In this document: piece after piece, positions 36,125 through 44,532 of the stretch
How the letters are laid out: the number at the start of each line of letters is the position of its first letter
Numbering within the stretch: the stretch's first letter is position 1
Assembly (NCBI GenBank): GCA_944321825.1
Contig: CALUMU010000010.1
Location: 1-64,000, forward strand
Direction: 5' to 3'
DNA from: Candidatus Amulumruptor caecigallinarius
GTDB taxonomy: Bacteria; Bacteroidota; Bacteroidia; Bacteroidales; Muribaculaceae
DNA: 64,000 nucleotides
Made by a program: the position numbers and the translations under genes
The notes under the pieces: generated by a model
The model's input: only the letters and a program-made list of their open reading frames with translations
Told to the model about the DNA's origin: nothing
Database searches by the model: none

Positions 36125-36544
36125 TTAGGCACTTATTGTTTGGTCGTTGTTGTTTCTAACGAGTCTGCCGGTAACGAGTGCTACGATAGCTGTCACAACC
36201 CATACGCCTGTCAGGGCGGTGGCGGCGGTCAGGTAGTACATCGACCCGGTCAGCGGGTTCATCAGTATAAGTATCTCCGCAATCAGGAGCAGACAGGTTA
36301 GAGCACGAGTGGTGCGTGTGTCAAGTACGCGCTTGCCGCAGTAGTCGTCGGCGGCGATGAAAGCCCGGCTCCACAGGCTCAGGAGCATCCACACTCCCAT
36401 GCAGCATACACCCATTTCGCTCCAGTGCCGCAGGTCTGGGAGGTCTGAGCCGGTCCAGTATATTGCCAAGCACGCGGCGGCAAAGAGGGCATTGATGACG
36501 TAATTGCCGAGATAGGAGAATTTGTACGATTTCTGTTGGTTCAT
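36125..36544 (-). CDS. Small membrane protein, paralogue of 46186-46587
   Basis: 139 aa with four predicted membrane segments (about 16-32, 43-58, 78-96 and 105-128). It is about 80% identical by eye to the 133-aa product at 46186-46587, sharing YKFSYLGNYVINALFAA and GSDLPDLRHWSEMGVCCMGVW. Last gene after the outer-membrane barrel of the RiPP unit. Duplicated small membrane proteins next to exported-peptide genes are often immunity proteins; that role is inference. No characterised family is recognised. Confidence 0.72.
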   Translation of the reverse strand: MNQQKSYKFSYLGNYVINALFAAACLAIYWTGSDLPDLRHWSEMGVCCMGVWMLLSLWSRAFIAADDYCGKRVLDTRTTRALTCLLLIAEILILMNPLTGSMYYLTAATALTGVWVVTAIVALVTGRLVRNNNDQTISA

Positions 36545-36588
36545 AATAAAGTTATAGTATTGTGTTAAATTGAAATATTGGTTTTGAA

Positions 36589-38889
36589 TTAAAGACGTTG
36601 TTTTTCAGCATCTCCAGCACCTTTCCCTTTGTATTTGTCCTGTGAGGTGTTGAAATTATATTGTAAAGTAAGGCTTATGTTCCTTGTATCTGTATGTGGA
36701 TTCATGCGGATACGATAGTCTCCAACATACATTGTTCCACGATTATGTGAATTGTCAAAAATATCAGATACTTGAAGCCAAATGGATAATGTCTTATGTA
36801 AAAATGTTTTGAAAATGCTTATATCAACCGAATTGGTAGGTTTCAAAAAACCATTTTCTTGAGAGCCGCCACTTTTGGCAAAAATATTGACTCCAATCAT
36901 CCATTCGTGAGGTAAGGTAATCCAATTATTGAACTGCATGTATGCAGTCGGAGTTCCAAAGCTTTTTTCTTCACCAAGATAGATTCCTTTATACCATTGT
37001 TTTTCTATTCCGAGTGTTAAATCAGGACTCCATATTCCGAATCGAGGTTGTACCCCTATCACGATGTTCGCTTTAGAATAATTAGGGACGTTTGTAACGG
37101 TAAGTAATCGGACGTTTGGATTGTCAGAGACTGGTAGGGTTGTATTGAATATTGCATCTTTTTTATGTGTAAACGAGGCTTGTAAAAACAGAAATTTCCA
37201 TAACCCTTGAATTTGGGTCGTATATAATTTGGTTGACTTTAGGAGAGGATTTCCCTGTTGGTAAGTCATACGATTGACATACTGTATAGTTCCGTCAAGT
37301 TCGCTATAACTTGGACGTTGTTTTTTTGCTGTGAAATTAAGACCTAATTGGACGTCATGTATTTGAGTTGATAAGAATATAGAGGGAAAAATGTCATCGT
37401 ATTTGAATGTCTTTATATCTTGTTCGGAATCATATGAAGTATATTTATTGTCTACATGTTCGTATCGGATGCCGGTCCCGATTTGGAATATTCCGAATGT
37501 TTGACGTAATTCTGAAAAAATAGTTATATTGGATTCATGAATACTGTTGTCAGACGAGGGTATTGTAGCTCCCGTATAATAATATTTGAAATGTGTGCTT
37601 GTATTTGTATATTCTTGCCCTACTTCCAAATCTCCTTTCCATATAGGGTAGGTGAGTATGGTTTTTTCGGCAAATAGGCGAGCATCTGTGCGATTATGAG
37701 AAATCACATTACGATTACCATCTGATATGGAAGTTTCATATTCAGACCTGTCAGATGTAACCTTATTATCCATATAATCTGCGTTAAAATCAATCAGTAA
37801 CTTCCCTATTGAGCCGTTGTAATATAGATTTGCGCTGTTGCTAGGTCTGGTGGTAGCTTCTGAACTTCCTGATGATTCCCAATGTTCAAACGGCACATTA
37901 TCCATACGTATGTCGCTTATCATATTGTTATATGAGTGATTATCAGTTTGATTTGTTTGCCAAAAGAATCCAAAAGAATGTTTGTCGTTTAGTTGCCAAT
38001 TAACTCCTACTTTCCCAGAAATGCGTTGTGTGGTATATGTATTCAATCCATACATATCTTGAGTGTATATGGCATCAGTAAATGTCGTTTGTTCAAAATG
38101 CTGACGATTGCGTCCTTTGCCCCAAGAATAATAAACTGTACCGAAAAGGTCTATGCCTCCTTTGCGGTACTTTGCATTTAGGATATTGGAGGTTGATGGA
38201 TAGTGGCTAATCCCATTGCGAGACCATAATCCAATGCCTATTCCATCGCCGATAGGCTTTTTAGTCTTTATTTTGATGACAGCACGTATATTTGACGGAT
38301 ATTTAGATCCTGGGTTGGTGATTACCTCCACACTATTTATATTATTAGAGGAAAGCTGTTGCAGTTCTGAAACATCACGTACTTGACGACCATTGATGTA
38401 TACTGTCGGTGTTCCTGCTCCGAATACTGTATAGGCCCCATTTTTACCGTTGACCAATGGAAGTCGGCAGATAACATCGTCAGCAGTACCAACATTGGCC
38501 AGGATTGACCCCGTTACTGTCGTTACCATCCCCTCATTGCTGAGTTTGATTGTCGGTTTCTGTGACAGTACTGTAACCTCACCTAGCACCTTGAAATCGG
38601 GGGATAAAGTAATTATCCCCATGTTGTTTTGAGGTATGCTTGAATAAGTTTGATACCCTGTCATAGATATGTCTATTCTATTGGCTTTTTGAAAGTCAGT
38701 AAATGTAAATAGACCTTTCGAGTCAGTGACTGTGCCGCAAATAAAATTGGAATCCTGATATAAAACCACTTTGGCATATTGCATAGGTGTGTCATACTCA
38801 TCTAAAACCGTTCCTTTAATTTCAGATGCGTTTAGGGGAATAAGTACATTACAAAATGCCATAAGAAATAGAATATAAAACCTGACCAT
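36589..38889 (-). CDS. Outer-membrane beta-barrel protein of the RiPP unit
   Basis: 766 aa. Signal peptide, carboxypeptidase-regulatory sandwich (about 23-95), plug-like region (about 110-205 with GTPTVYINGRQVRDVSEL) and OMP_b-brl_3-type barrel ending QYNFNTSQDKYKGKGAGDAEKQRL-like. The same C-terminal pattern (RFNVTRDRYRGTGAGSAERARF-like) ends the partial gene at 63712. It starts 20 bp after the radical SAM gene. The gene is clearly more AT-rich than the 32.8-35.1 kb barrel, suggesting separate acquisition. Likely role: passage or recognition of the modified peptide at the outer membrane. Confidence 0.82.
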   Translation of the reverse strand: MVRFYILFLMAFCNVLIPLNASEIKGTVLDEYDTPMQYAKVVLYQDSNFICGTVTDSKGLFTFTDFQKANRIDISMTGYQTYSSIPQNNMGIITLSPDFKVLGEVTVLSQKPTIKLSNEGMVTTVTGSILANVGTADDVICRLPLVNGKNGAYTVFGAGTPTVYINGRQVRDVSELQQLSSNNINSVEVITNPGSKYPSNIRAVIKIKTKKPIGDGIGIGLWSRNGISHYPSTSNILNAKYRKGGIDLFGTVYYSWGKGRNRQHFEQTTFTDAIYTQDMYGLNTYTTQRISGKVGVNWQLNDKHSFGFFWQTNQTDNHSYNNMISDIRMDNVPFEHWESSGSSEATTRPSNSANLYYNGSIGKLLIDFNADYMDNKVTSDRSEYETSISDGNRNVISHNRTDARLFAEKTILTYPIWKGDLEVGQEYTNTSTHFKYYYTGATIPSSDNSIHESNITIFSELRQTFGIFQIGTGIRYEHVDNKYTSYDSEQDIKTFKYDDIFPSIFLSTQIHDVQLGLNFTAKKQRPSYSELDGTIQYVNRMTYQQGNPLLKSTKLYTTQIQGLWKFLFLQASFTHKKDAIFNTTLPVSDNPNVRLLTVTNVPNYSKANIVIGVQPRFGIWSPDLTLGIEKQWYKGIYLGEEKSFGTPTAYMQFNNWITLPHEWMIGVNIFAKSGGSQENGFLKPTNSVDISIFKTFLHKTLSIWLQVSDIFDNSHNRGTMYVGDYRIRMNPHTDTRNISLTLQYNFNTSQDKYKGKGAGDAEKQRL

Positions 38890-38908
38890 AGCGCAGACTG
38901 ATTATATT

Positions 38909-40282
38909 TTATATAGAAATTGGTTCATTATCTATCATGCAATTATCTGGCTTTGATAGCATGTTTCCATTTTTGTGATAATATTTTATTCGGCAGTTTC
39001 GTAGTGCGCATGAAGTATTTAATTTACATGTGCCGCATGTCTCAATGTCATGTAAGTTTGTATTTCCTCTGACAGAGTTCCAAGAGCTATGACTTGATTG
39101 CCATATGTCGATTAAAGAGTCCGTTGTTAGATCTCCGGTTTCAAGTTCAGGTATTCCGAATGCATACAGACATGGATATGTTTTGCCATTGGAACTTATT
39201 GCCATTCTTTTAGTGCCGGCTGCACAAAAGACTTTTTCTTCATTACTAAATCCGGACAGTTCTTGCTTTGCGCTTAAATCTGGAAAATCTATTTTGATTG
39301 AGGTTGAATACTCATCGGCTATTTGTCTCAGTATCTTCCTCATATTGTGTTCAATACTCTTGTTAAGAATTAACGGTTTATTTATTGCAGCTCTACCTTC
39401 TGGTTCTACGAAAGAGACCGACATTGCTGTGACGCCTTCTGAAATCATAAATTTTACAAATTCTTTAAAATGAAGGTAGTTTCTGCTATGTAGTGTATGT
39501 GCTATGGCAAATTTTGCATTGTTTTGTTTTAAAAGTCGTATAGTTCTAATGGTAGGAATAAATGTGTTTTTACCACGCAATAATTCGTGAGTTTCTGCAG
39601 TATGACCGTCAAGAGAAATTGTTGCAGAAACATTTTTGTTTTTAAATATGTCTATGTTGTTTTCGTTTATTCTTAATCCATTCGTGAGAATTGCAATGCT
39701 TATGCGCTTTCGTGCTAACTTACGTAATAAGTTGTCGGCATCAGGATACATGAACGGTTCTCCGCCACTGATAACAACACTTAAAACCTTTGCATCTTCC
39801 ATTTGTGAGAATATATTATCCCATGTGTCAGGAGATAACAATGTGCCATGATTGCTGTGCGATGTGGAAGATTGAAAACAATGAAGGCATTTTAGGTTGC
39901 AGTTATGGGTTAGGTGTAGTTCGATATTCATCGGTGTTGAACATACTGGCACCGTATAAACATCGCCGATTTGTTGAATATCAGAGGGTGAATGTAAGGG
40001 AATGGACGACTCAATAAATAGTTTTTCAAGTCCAAATTCGCCTTCTAAATCAGAGGGATTGGCAAACGGCAAGACGATGCCATGCTTTGCCAACTCTGTT
40101 TTTAGAGCCTTATAAGATAGCGAATTGTAATAGAAACAACGTATTATCTGATATAGACCCTCATTAATATAGGTTAGGTTTTCGTTATCAATATTATATA
40201 AGCAATGTTGATTATTGTAATTTAGGTCGTTGCGTAATATCCAACGTGGAGAAATCGTTATGTTTGTATCAGTTGGGATCAT
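38909..40282 (-). CDS. Radical SAM/SPASM peptide maturase with PqqD-like N-terminal domain
   Basis: 457 aa. Residues about 12-100 (WILRNDLNYNNQHCLYN, LTYINEGLYQIIRCFY) resemble a PqqD-like RiPP recognition element. The radical SAM core has CNLKCLHC (Cys128, Cys132, Cys135), GGEPF and a TIM-barrel pattern. The C-terminal SPASM region carries CAAGTKR, YPCLYAFG and a cluster CGTCKLNTSC-LRNC with a final DNC, enough for auxiliary iron-sulfur clusters. It should install thioether, C-C or similar crosslinks in the peptide encoded 65 bp upstream. The exact chemistry cannot be read from sequence. Confidence 0.92.
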   Translation of the reverse strand: MIPTDTNITISPRWILRNDLNYNNQHCLYNIDNENLTYINEGLYQIIRCFYYNSLSYKALKTELAKHGIVLPFANPSDLEGEFGLEKLFIESSIPLHSPSDIQQIGDVYTVPVCSTPMNIELHLTHNCNLKCLHCFQSSTSHSNHGTLLSPDTWDNIFSQMEDAKVLSVVISGGEPFMYPDADNLLRKLARKRISIAILTNGLRINENNIDIFKNKNVSATISLDGHTAETHELLRGKNTFIPTIRTIRLLKQNNAKFAIAHTLHSRNYLHFKEFVKFMISEGVTAMSVSFVEPEGRAAINKPLILNKSIEHNMRKILRQIADEYSTSIKIDFPDLSAKQELSGFSNEEKVFCAAGTKRMAISSNGKTYPCLYAFGIPELETGDLTTDSLIDIWQSSHSSWNSVRGNTNLHDIETCGTCKLNTSCALRNCRIKYYHKNGNMLSKPDNCMIDNEPISI

Positions 40283-40297
40283 TTTGTGTATATTTAA

Positions 40298-40326
40298 TAA
40301 TGTAACGGCTAATAGCCGTTACATTA
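40298..40326 (-). promoter_or_regulatory. Intercistronic hairpin between precursor and maturase genes
   Basis: TAATGTAACGGCTA (40298-40311) and TAGCCGTTACATTA (40313-40326) are perfect inverse arms around one base. No T-run follows on the minus strand, so it is better read as an mRNA-stabilising or partial attenuating structure than as a full terminator. Confidence 0.65.
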
Positions 40327-40347
40327 TAATCGGGATAATCGGTGGAT

Positions 40348-40551
40348 TTAGTTAAGAGGAGGTGTTGTAGGTTCTTTAGGTTGGATGGTATCGTTGGGAT
40401 TATCTTGTTTGAACGGTTGAGTCGTATTGCAGCAATTGTATGCACCTTGTTGGATGAAAACATGTGTAGTGGTTGTAGCACTAAAACCTCCACGGATATG
40501 TTGCAATTCGTTTTCATTAAAAAGTGCGAGTTCCAAATTGTTTTCGTTCAT
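40348..40551 (-). CDS. RiPP precursor peptide with double-glycine leader
   Basis: 67 aa. The leader LALFNENELQHIRGG fits the GG consensus at each key position: Phe(-12), Glu(-8), Leu(-7), Ile(-4), Gly(-2), Gly(-1). The predicted core (45 aa) starts FSATTTTHVFIQQ and contains a Cys-Cys pair (NCCNTT) and a proline/threonine-rich tail. The arrangement, GG leader followed by a radical SAM/SPASM enzyme, resembles the GG-Bacteroidales natural-product precursor systems. The Cys pair and flanking Thr/Asn residues are candidate modification sites. The core itself matches nothing I recognise. Confidence 0.82.
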   Translation of the reverse strand: MNENNLELALFNENELQHIRGGFSATTTTHVFIQQGAYNCCNTTQPFKQDNPNDTIQPKEPTTPPLN

Positions 40552-40653
40552 GATTGTAAATGAAATTTTAATGGTTATAAACTTGGCTACCGTAACGCGC
40601 GTTTAGGTTGCCGTTGGTTATATAATTCAGTACTGTCTTATTTCATTCTAAGG

Positions 40654-41037
40654 TCAGAATACCAAAGTTGCTGACAGGGTTGCGCCGGTATCTGTTGTTG
40701 CCTCTATATATGCTGTTCCGCTCATAGGAGGAATGTCGCAGCAAGGGTCGTCTTGGCTGACAAAGCCGCTCCACATACATCCGTTAGCGTCAGTGATGTC
40801 AACCTCCATATATTCTACGTCGGCTGGCAAGTCAAAGCAGATTTGTTCGCGCGAGTAGCTTAAAAATATGGCTGTAGATTTGATTTGTTTGCCATAAAGA
40901 CCGCGTGAAAAATGGCGGTTGGGTGACTTCGTGTATTGAAGGGCTGCTTGCTGAGTAGTACTGTGTTCCTCAGCACCGACACCTGCGGGGGCGAGGGCGA
41001 GAACCAATGATGTGATTAATGATGTAAGATGTTTCAT
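40654..41037 (-). CDS. Exported DUF3244-like beta-sandwich protein
   Basis: 127 aa with a signal peptide ending near GVGA (residue 22). The mature part, IFLSYSREQICFDLPADVEYMEVDI then a Cys-rich loop and SGTAYIEATTDTGATLSATLVF, has the strand pattern of the DUF3244 family, small Ig-like proteins of Bacteroidales without known function. It is the first gene after the left copy of the 668-bp duplication and lies 102 bp before the precursor peptide. A decayed copy occurs at the equivalent place in the right unit (45198-45371). It may be a surface or immunity accessory. Confidence 0.65.
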   Translation of the reverse strand: MKHLTSLITSLVLALAPAGVGAEEHSTTQQAALQYTKSPNRHFSRGLYGKQIKSTAIFLSYSREQICFDLPADVEYMEVDITDANGCMWSGFVSQDDPCCDIPPMSGTAYIEATTDTGATLSATLVF

Positions 41038-41062
41038 AGCTGTCGTGTTATGTTTACGGCTG

Positions 41063-41070
41063 CAAAGTTA
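41063..41070 (-). promoter_or_regulatory. -7 element for the DUF3244-like/RiPP unit
   Basis: Minus-strand TAACTTTG (then CAGCC), 26 nt before the DUF3244-like ATG at 41037. The same sequence at 45399-45406 serves the right-hand unit, and TATCTTTGCAGCC precedes the TPR gene. Confidence 0.6.
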
Positions 41071-41091
41071 TGCTGTGATAATGGATGAAAC

Positions 41092-41433
41092 CTAAAATTT
41101 CGGGTATTTTCAGTGGACTTTTACTATTTGTAAGTGATTGATTGATAGCGGTGTATGTAAAAGTCCAATCAGACTTTTTGGACTTTTGCGTAAATGCCTG
41201 AAAATTAGAGGATGTGGTTGGACGGCACTGCAATAAAAGTCCAATGAATCCCTGCCGTTGTGCGATATCCAGGGCCTCTGTCACCATAGAGCCTGTATCA
41301 TGTGTCATGCTTTTCACATGATGTATTCTAAGGAGATTCTGTTTGACTGTGCTATCGGCTGGCAGTGTCGCAGTCGATAGAGATAATGTGATAGATTTGA
41401 GCATTGCAGTGTGAGTTTTTTGTTGATTTTCAT
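41092..41433 (-). pseudogene. Internally deleted remnant of a TPR-regulator gene (left)
   Basis: After a TAACTTTGCAGC promoter box (41438-41445) an ATG stub begins at 41433. Near 41237-41265 the DNA matches the 3' end of the intact TPR gene (the region encoding DRDSLDF) but in a shifted frame, and the text downstream of that gene (TTTTCAGGCATTTACGC) also follows. The open frame through the segment has no family match. I infer a start and a tail joined by deletion. Confidence 0.4.
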
Positions 41434-41659
41434 GCTGCAAAGTTAGGGTCTGAGGGTGGGTTAGGAGGGGTCTTTGTAGATTAATGATTGGTTTTTTGAT
41501 AAAATAATCTGACTTGTAATATGTTGATTTGTAGTGTGTTAATTGCTGTAGTGAAATTGAACTATCGGTTTTTGTGGTTTTTTGAGGCGTCGGAGTGGTT
41601 TTGCCTTGCTGGCAGTGGAAGATATGGGCTGCGATGGGAGCAAAATCCGTCATATACGA

Positions 41660-41870
41660 TGGTCACGGCTTGCGCCGCCAGCCCTTGGCAGGGCTGTCTG
41701 GTAGGCGTTGGTTTAATAACGGGGCTTGCGCCCCGCCCTACTGTTTTTACGCACCCTCCGGGAGCTTTTGTGGAGCTGATTGGGCGGATGCACTTCCTGC
41801 AACGTACATGGGCGAGGGTGTTGCAGGACATCGGAACACTGTAGGGACGCACGGCCCGTGCGTCCGAAAC
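41660..41870. repeat. GC-rich palindromic repeat cluster
   Basis: Contains CACGGCTTGCGCCGCC, CAGCCCTTGGCAGGGCTG, CGGGGCTTGCGCCCCG and, at 41843-41867, GGGACGCACGGCCCGTGCGT. These are the same modules as at 21271-21714. They are far more GC-rich than the surrounding AT-rich island. Confidence 0.75.
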
Positions 41871-41980
41871 CGCAAACCGCCCCGAGCTGGATCTCACGAC
41901 TTAGCACCCATCGCTTTGATCTGTCGGGTAATGGTTTGCGTAAATGCCTGAAAATTAATGTATGTGATGATACGTCATGA

Positions 41981-43753
41981 TTATAAAAAGTCCAATGAAT
42001 CTCTGTCGTTTTGCAGATACTTAAGAAAACGTTCGCCTTTGTTGTCCTCAAGTTCTTTCAGCTTGCCGCGCAGGCGTTTTTTCCGCGTGTATACCGGCTC
42101 TATCTTGTCGGCATCAATCAGCCGTGCTATGGCCGCAGATGACAGTCCAAACAGGTTGAACAGGAAAAGTTTGTAATCCTCTTCCTTGATGTTAGGAAGA
42201 GCTTTCCTCAAATCGGCCATAATGTTATCGAAACATTGGTTTGCTATATCTTCCAAAGCTTTAAGTTTTTCGGGCGAGCTGCCCATCTCTTTTGTCAGGT
42301 TGTCGAGCCAGGATGTGAGTTTGCCAGATGCGGCATCTTTAGAGGGATTCTCCCAAAGGATTCTGCACGCCTTGTCAATCATCTGGTAGTGTTTTGTGGC
42401 GTGGAAGGCTGCTATCTGCTTCTGTTGGCTAACAGCATCATTGATTTGGTTGATTTCATCGGTCAACTGGTCGATTGTAGTTTGTTTTTGTTCAACAGTT
42501 TCAGACAGAGATTCGCTCTTGCGCTGTTCCATGGCGCGAAGCTGTATGGTCTGGTGCAGCTTTTGCGCTATTGCCTCGTTTTTAAGGTGTTCGTACCGTT
42601 GCTTGCGCCGTATGATAAAAATAATAGCTGTAGATGTGGATAAAAATAGTATGCTGCATCCTATCGTGAGCCACAGTATTGTTCGGGCTGTCCGGCTCTC
42701 TCTCTTTGCATTTTCTTTCTCCTGTTCATGATGTTGGAGTACGGATAATGTGGCACTTTGTTTAAACCTATCATATATAAGTGCTTCATTCTGTCTGTGC
42801 ATTGATTTTAATGCCTTAAACGCTGAGTCCCTATTTCCATTCCGTGTATAAATCTCATATTTAAGACCATCAATGATATCCGAAGGGGCATCAGGAGTTG
42901 CATTTAGTTTGTGTAAAATGATAGCTGCACTATCGTTTTGACCAGTCAGAGCATAGCATAGTCCGAGAAATGCCATATCTTCAGATGACGATACTGGAGA
43001 GGAGCATAAGTCGCGTAAATAAACTATGGATTCCTTTTCTTTATTGGAAGCTATGAGTGAACGCACCAACACACCCAGTATTTGTTTCTTTAACTCTTCG
43101 TCTGGTCGCTTTTTTAGCGAATCAAGTAATTGATAACTAACAGTTTGGCATTCTTGATTCATCCGATGGTTGTGATAAGCTTCTGCTAAGTCGTATAGAG
43201 ACCAATCCATAAATGGCTGCCGGCCGGATTTTTGCATATAATCATATGCTTTCTTTGCATAATTAACTTCTTCTGCCGGATTAAATGTTTGCTGAAATAC
43301 GACGCATATTTCACGACATATAATTGAAGCATAAAAATAATTGTTGGTTACTTCGGCAATATCTAATGCTTTAATGAGAGATTTTGTACTTGGGATAATG
43401 GAATCATTTCTCATTAAAATAACTCCATGGTACAGCATCGCCAACATCAGGTGGGTCTGTTCGTCAGGGTTATTACTGTAATAATTTACGGCAACATTTA
43501 TCAGAGAGTCGTTTGAATCGTGGTATTGGTTTTTTATACGCGCTTGGGTGTAGAGCAGCGCGTATCGCGCCCGGTCTTTTTCGGTTCTCAGGCTTTCGCT
43601 GCGCAGGGTGTCGAGCATGGCGAGGGCGGAGTCGGGATGCTCCTCCATGACGCTCTCGGCATGGTCAAGCGTCGCGATGATGTCGCCGTCGGTCGATGTG
43701 CATGACACGCACAATGCCATAATGGCTATCAGTATGTAGATTATATGGTACAT
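41981..43753 (-). CDS. Membrane-anchored TPR lipoprotein, probable sensor/regulator
   Basis: 590 aa. The signal ends in a lipobox, IMALCVSC (Cys18). TPR-like helices fill about 25-335 (for example HPDSALAMLDTLRSE). A transmembrane helix lies at about 365-388 (TILWLTIGCSILFLS), then a coiled coil (about 395-470) and a C-terminal cytoplasmic helical domain with GLSSAAIARLIDADKIEPVYTRKKRLRGKLKEL, similar to a helix-turn-helix. This layout is common in Bacteroidales proteins thought to couple outside signals to transcription. It lies between the two effector units and has its own TATCTTTG promoter, so it is a candidate controller of the island. Confidence 0.75.
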   Translation of the reverse strand: MYHIIYILIAIMALCVSCTSTDGDIIATLDHAESVMEEHPDSALAMLDTLRSESLRTEKDRARYALLYTQARIKNQYHDSNDSLINVAVNYYSNNPDEQTHLMLAMLYHGVILMRNDSIIPSTKSLIKALDIAEVTNNYFYASIICREICVVFQQTFNPAEEVNYAKKAYDYMQKSGRQPFMDWSLYDLAEAYHNHRMNQECQTVSYQLLDSLKKRPDEELKKQILGVLVRSLIASNKEKESIVYLRDLCSSPVSSSEDMAFLGLCYALTGQNDSAAIILHKLNATPDAPSDIIDGLKYEIYTRNGNRDSAFKALKSMHRQNEALIYDRFKQSATLSVLQHHEQEKENAKRESRTARTILWLTIGCSILFLSTSTAIIFIIRRKQRYEHLKNEAIAQKLHQTIQLRAMEQRKSESLSETVEQKQTTIDQLTDEINQINDAVSQQKQIAAFHATKHYQMIDKACRILWENPSKDAASGKLTSWLDNLTKEMGSSPEKLKALEDIANQCFDNIMADLRKALPNIKEEDYKLFLFNLFGLSSAAIARLIDADKIEPVYTRKKRLRGKLKELEDNKGERFLKYLQNDRDSLDFL

Positions 43754-43783
43754 TCCTGTGACAGATTATAAAGATTTCGGCTG

Positions 43784-43791
43784 CAAAGATA
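43784..43791 (-). promoter_or_regulatory. -7 element of the TPR lipoprotein gene
   Basis: Minus-strand TATCTTTG followed by CAGCC, 31 nt before the ATG at 43753. Confidence 0.6.
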
Positions 43792-43912
43792 CGAAAATAT
43801 CCTGAAATATATGTGTATAAACATCTGCGCCGCTCCACCCTCGCTGGTTACGAGGACAGGAACGGCGTAGAAAACCTTAAGTCAAACGCGCTAATTACAT
43901 GACTTCGGAGCG

Positions 43913-44251
43913 TCAAGAGATGCTGCTACGCTGCCGCTTTATTGCATACAGATAGAAAAATAATGAGAGAAGTATTGTGCCGATGGCTAAGATACAGCCT
44001 GATATTGCGATGCCTAACCGCATACCGGCAGTGTCTATTTCTTCGGTGAGTGCATCCATGCTCCTTGAAATCATTATGATGCCGGTAGCCCAGGCGGCAA
44101 CTGCCAATATAGACTGGCATATTATCAGGTTGCGGCGGAATTTTTTCTGTTCGAGGCTCTCGGCAGCTGCAATCAGAGGCCCCCATATATTGCCGAAAGG
44201 CAGCACAAGCCCTAAAAGACTTAGCAAAGCCATATTTTTTTCTGCTTTCAT
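43913..44251 (-). CDS. Small membrane protein (DUF4870-like topology)
   Basis: 112 aa with three hydrophobic segments (about 8-28, 42-60 and 79-103) and a basic tail IKRQRSSIS. The start MALLSLLGLVLPFGNIWGPLIAA resembles DUF4870-type proteins. It starts 5 nt after the stop of a 13-codon stub of the 133-aa family (44257-44298), so it seems to have been inserted in place of that gene. Possible immunity protein for the upstream lipoprotein; inference only. Confidence 0.6.
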   Translation of the reverse strand: MKAEKNMALLSLLGLVLPFGNIWGPLIAAAESLEQKKFRRNLIICQSILAVAAWATGIIMISRSMDALTEEIDTAGMRLGIAISGCILAIGTILLSLFFYLYAIKRQRSSIS

Positions 44252-44256
44252 TTGTG

Positions 44257-44298
44257 CTAAAATAAAGGAAGTATATATACTTGCTTGGTTGCGTTCAT
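44257..44298 (-). pseudogene. Five-codon stub of the 133-aa membrane-protein gene
   Basis: MNATK followed by eight unrelated codons and a stop. The leader (AATTGTGATGAATG-GTTACTTATGAAGCGG on the plus strand) and the first five residues are the same as at 46587. It marks where a third copy of that gene was lost. Confidence 0.6.
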
Positions 44299-44325
44299 AA
44301 TCAATAATTGTGATGAATGAGTTAC

Positions 44326-44520
44326 TTATGAAGCGGAGATTATATCGGCTATATGCTCATATGCTGCAGCTGCAAACAGTATCAGCAGCATAGTATTATG
44401 CTCCTTGTATAACTGTTTGTGGTCGTCCGACATGTCTGCGGTGTTCTTTTTCATAAGATCGTGTATGCACATGATTGTTCCGGCGACAAATGCGGCGGCA
44501 AGTATCCAGTGTCTAATCAT
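44326..44520 (-). CDS. 64-aa membrane protein, paralogue of 46612-46803
   Basis: One N-terminal hydrophobic segment (HWILAAAFVAGTIMCI), a charged middle KKNTADMSDDHKQLYKEHNT and a second hydrophobic helix (MLLILFAAAAYEHIADII). It is about 90% identical by eye to the 63-aa product at 46612-46803. It directly follows the lipoprotein gene, with 12 bp between. Paralogues in two positions suggest a small immunity or accessory protein; no family is recognised. Confidence 0.65.
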   Translation of the reverse strand: MIRHWILAAAFVAGTIMCIHDLMKKNTADMSDDHKQLYKEHNTMLLILFAAAAYEHIADIISAS

Positions 44521-44532
44521 ATTTATTATGCT

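Larger units (their letters stand above)
41055..41722. repeat. 668-bp duplicated segment, left copy
   Basis: Matches 45391-46058 in the same orientation and with equal length; long runs are identical (for example around 41085-41200 and 41425-41510), with a divergent patch near 41510-41570. It carries minus-strand promoter elements at both internal ends and remnants of a TPR-regulator gene (a start stub near 41433 and a tail similar to 41985-42010). Confidence 0.88.

Noticed and set aside
41054-41653. A 199-codon open frame on the minus strand within the left duplicated segment
   Set aside because: The right copy breaks it with a stop after GLL, it has no signal or domain, and nucleotide comparison shows the region is a deleted TPR-gene remnant plus repeat.
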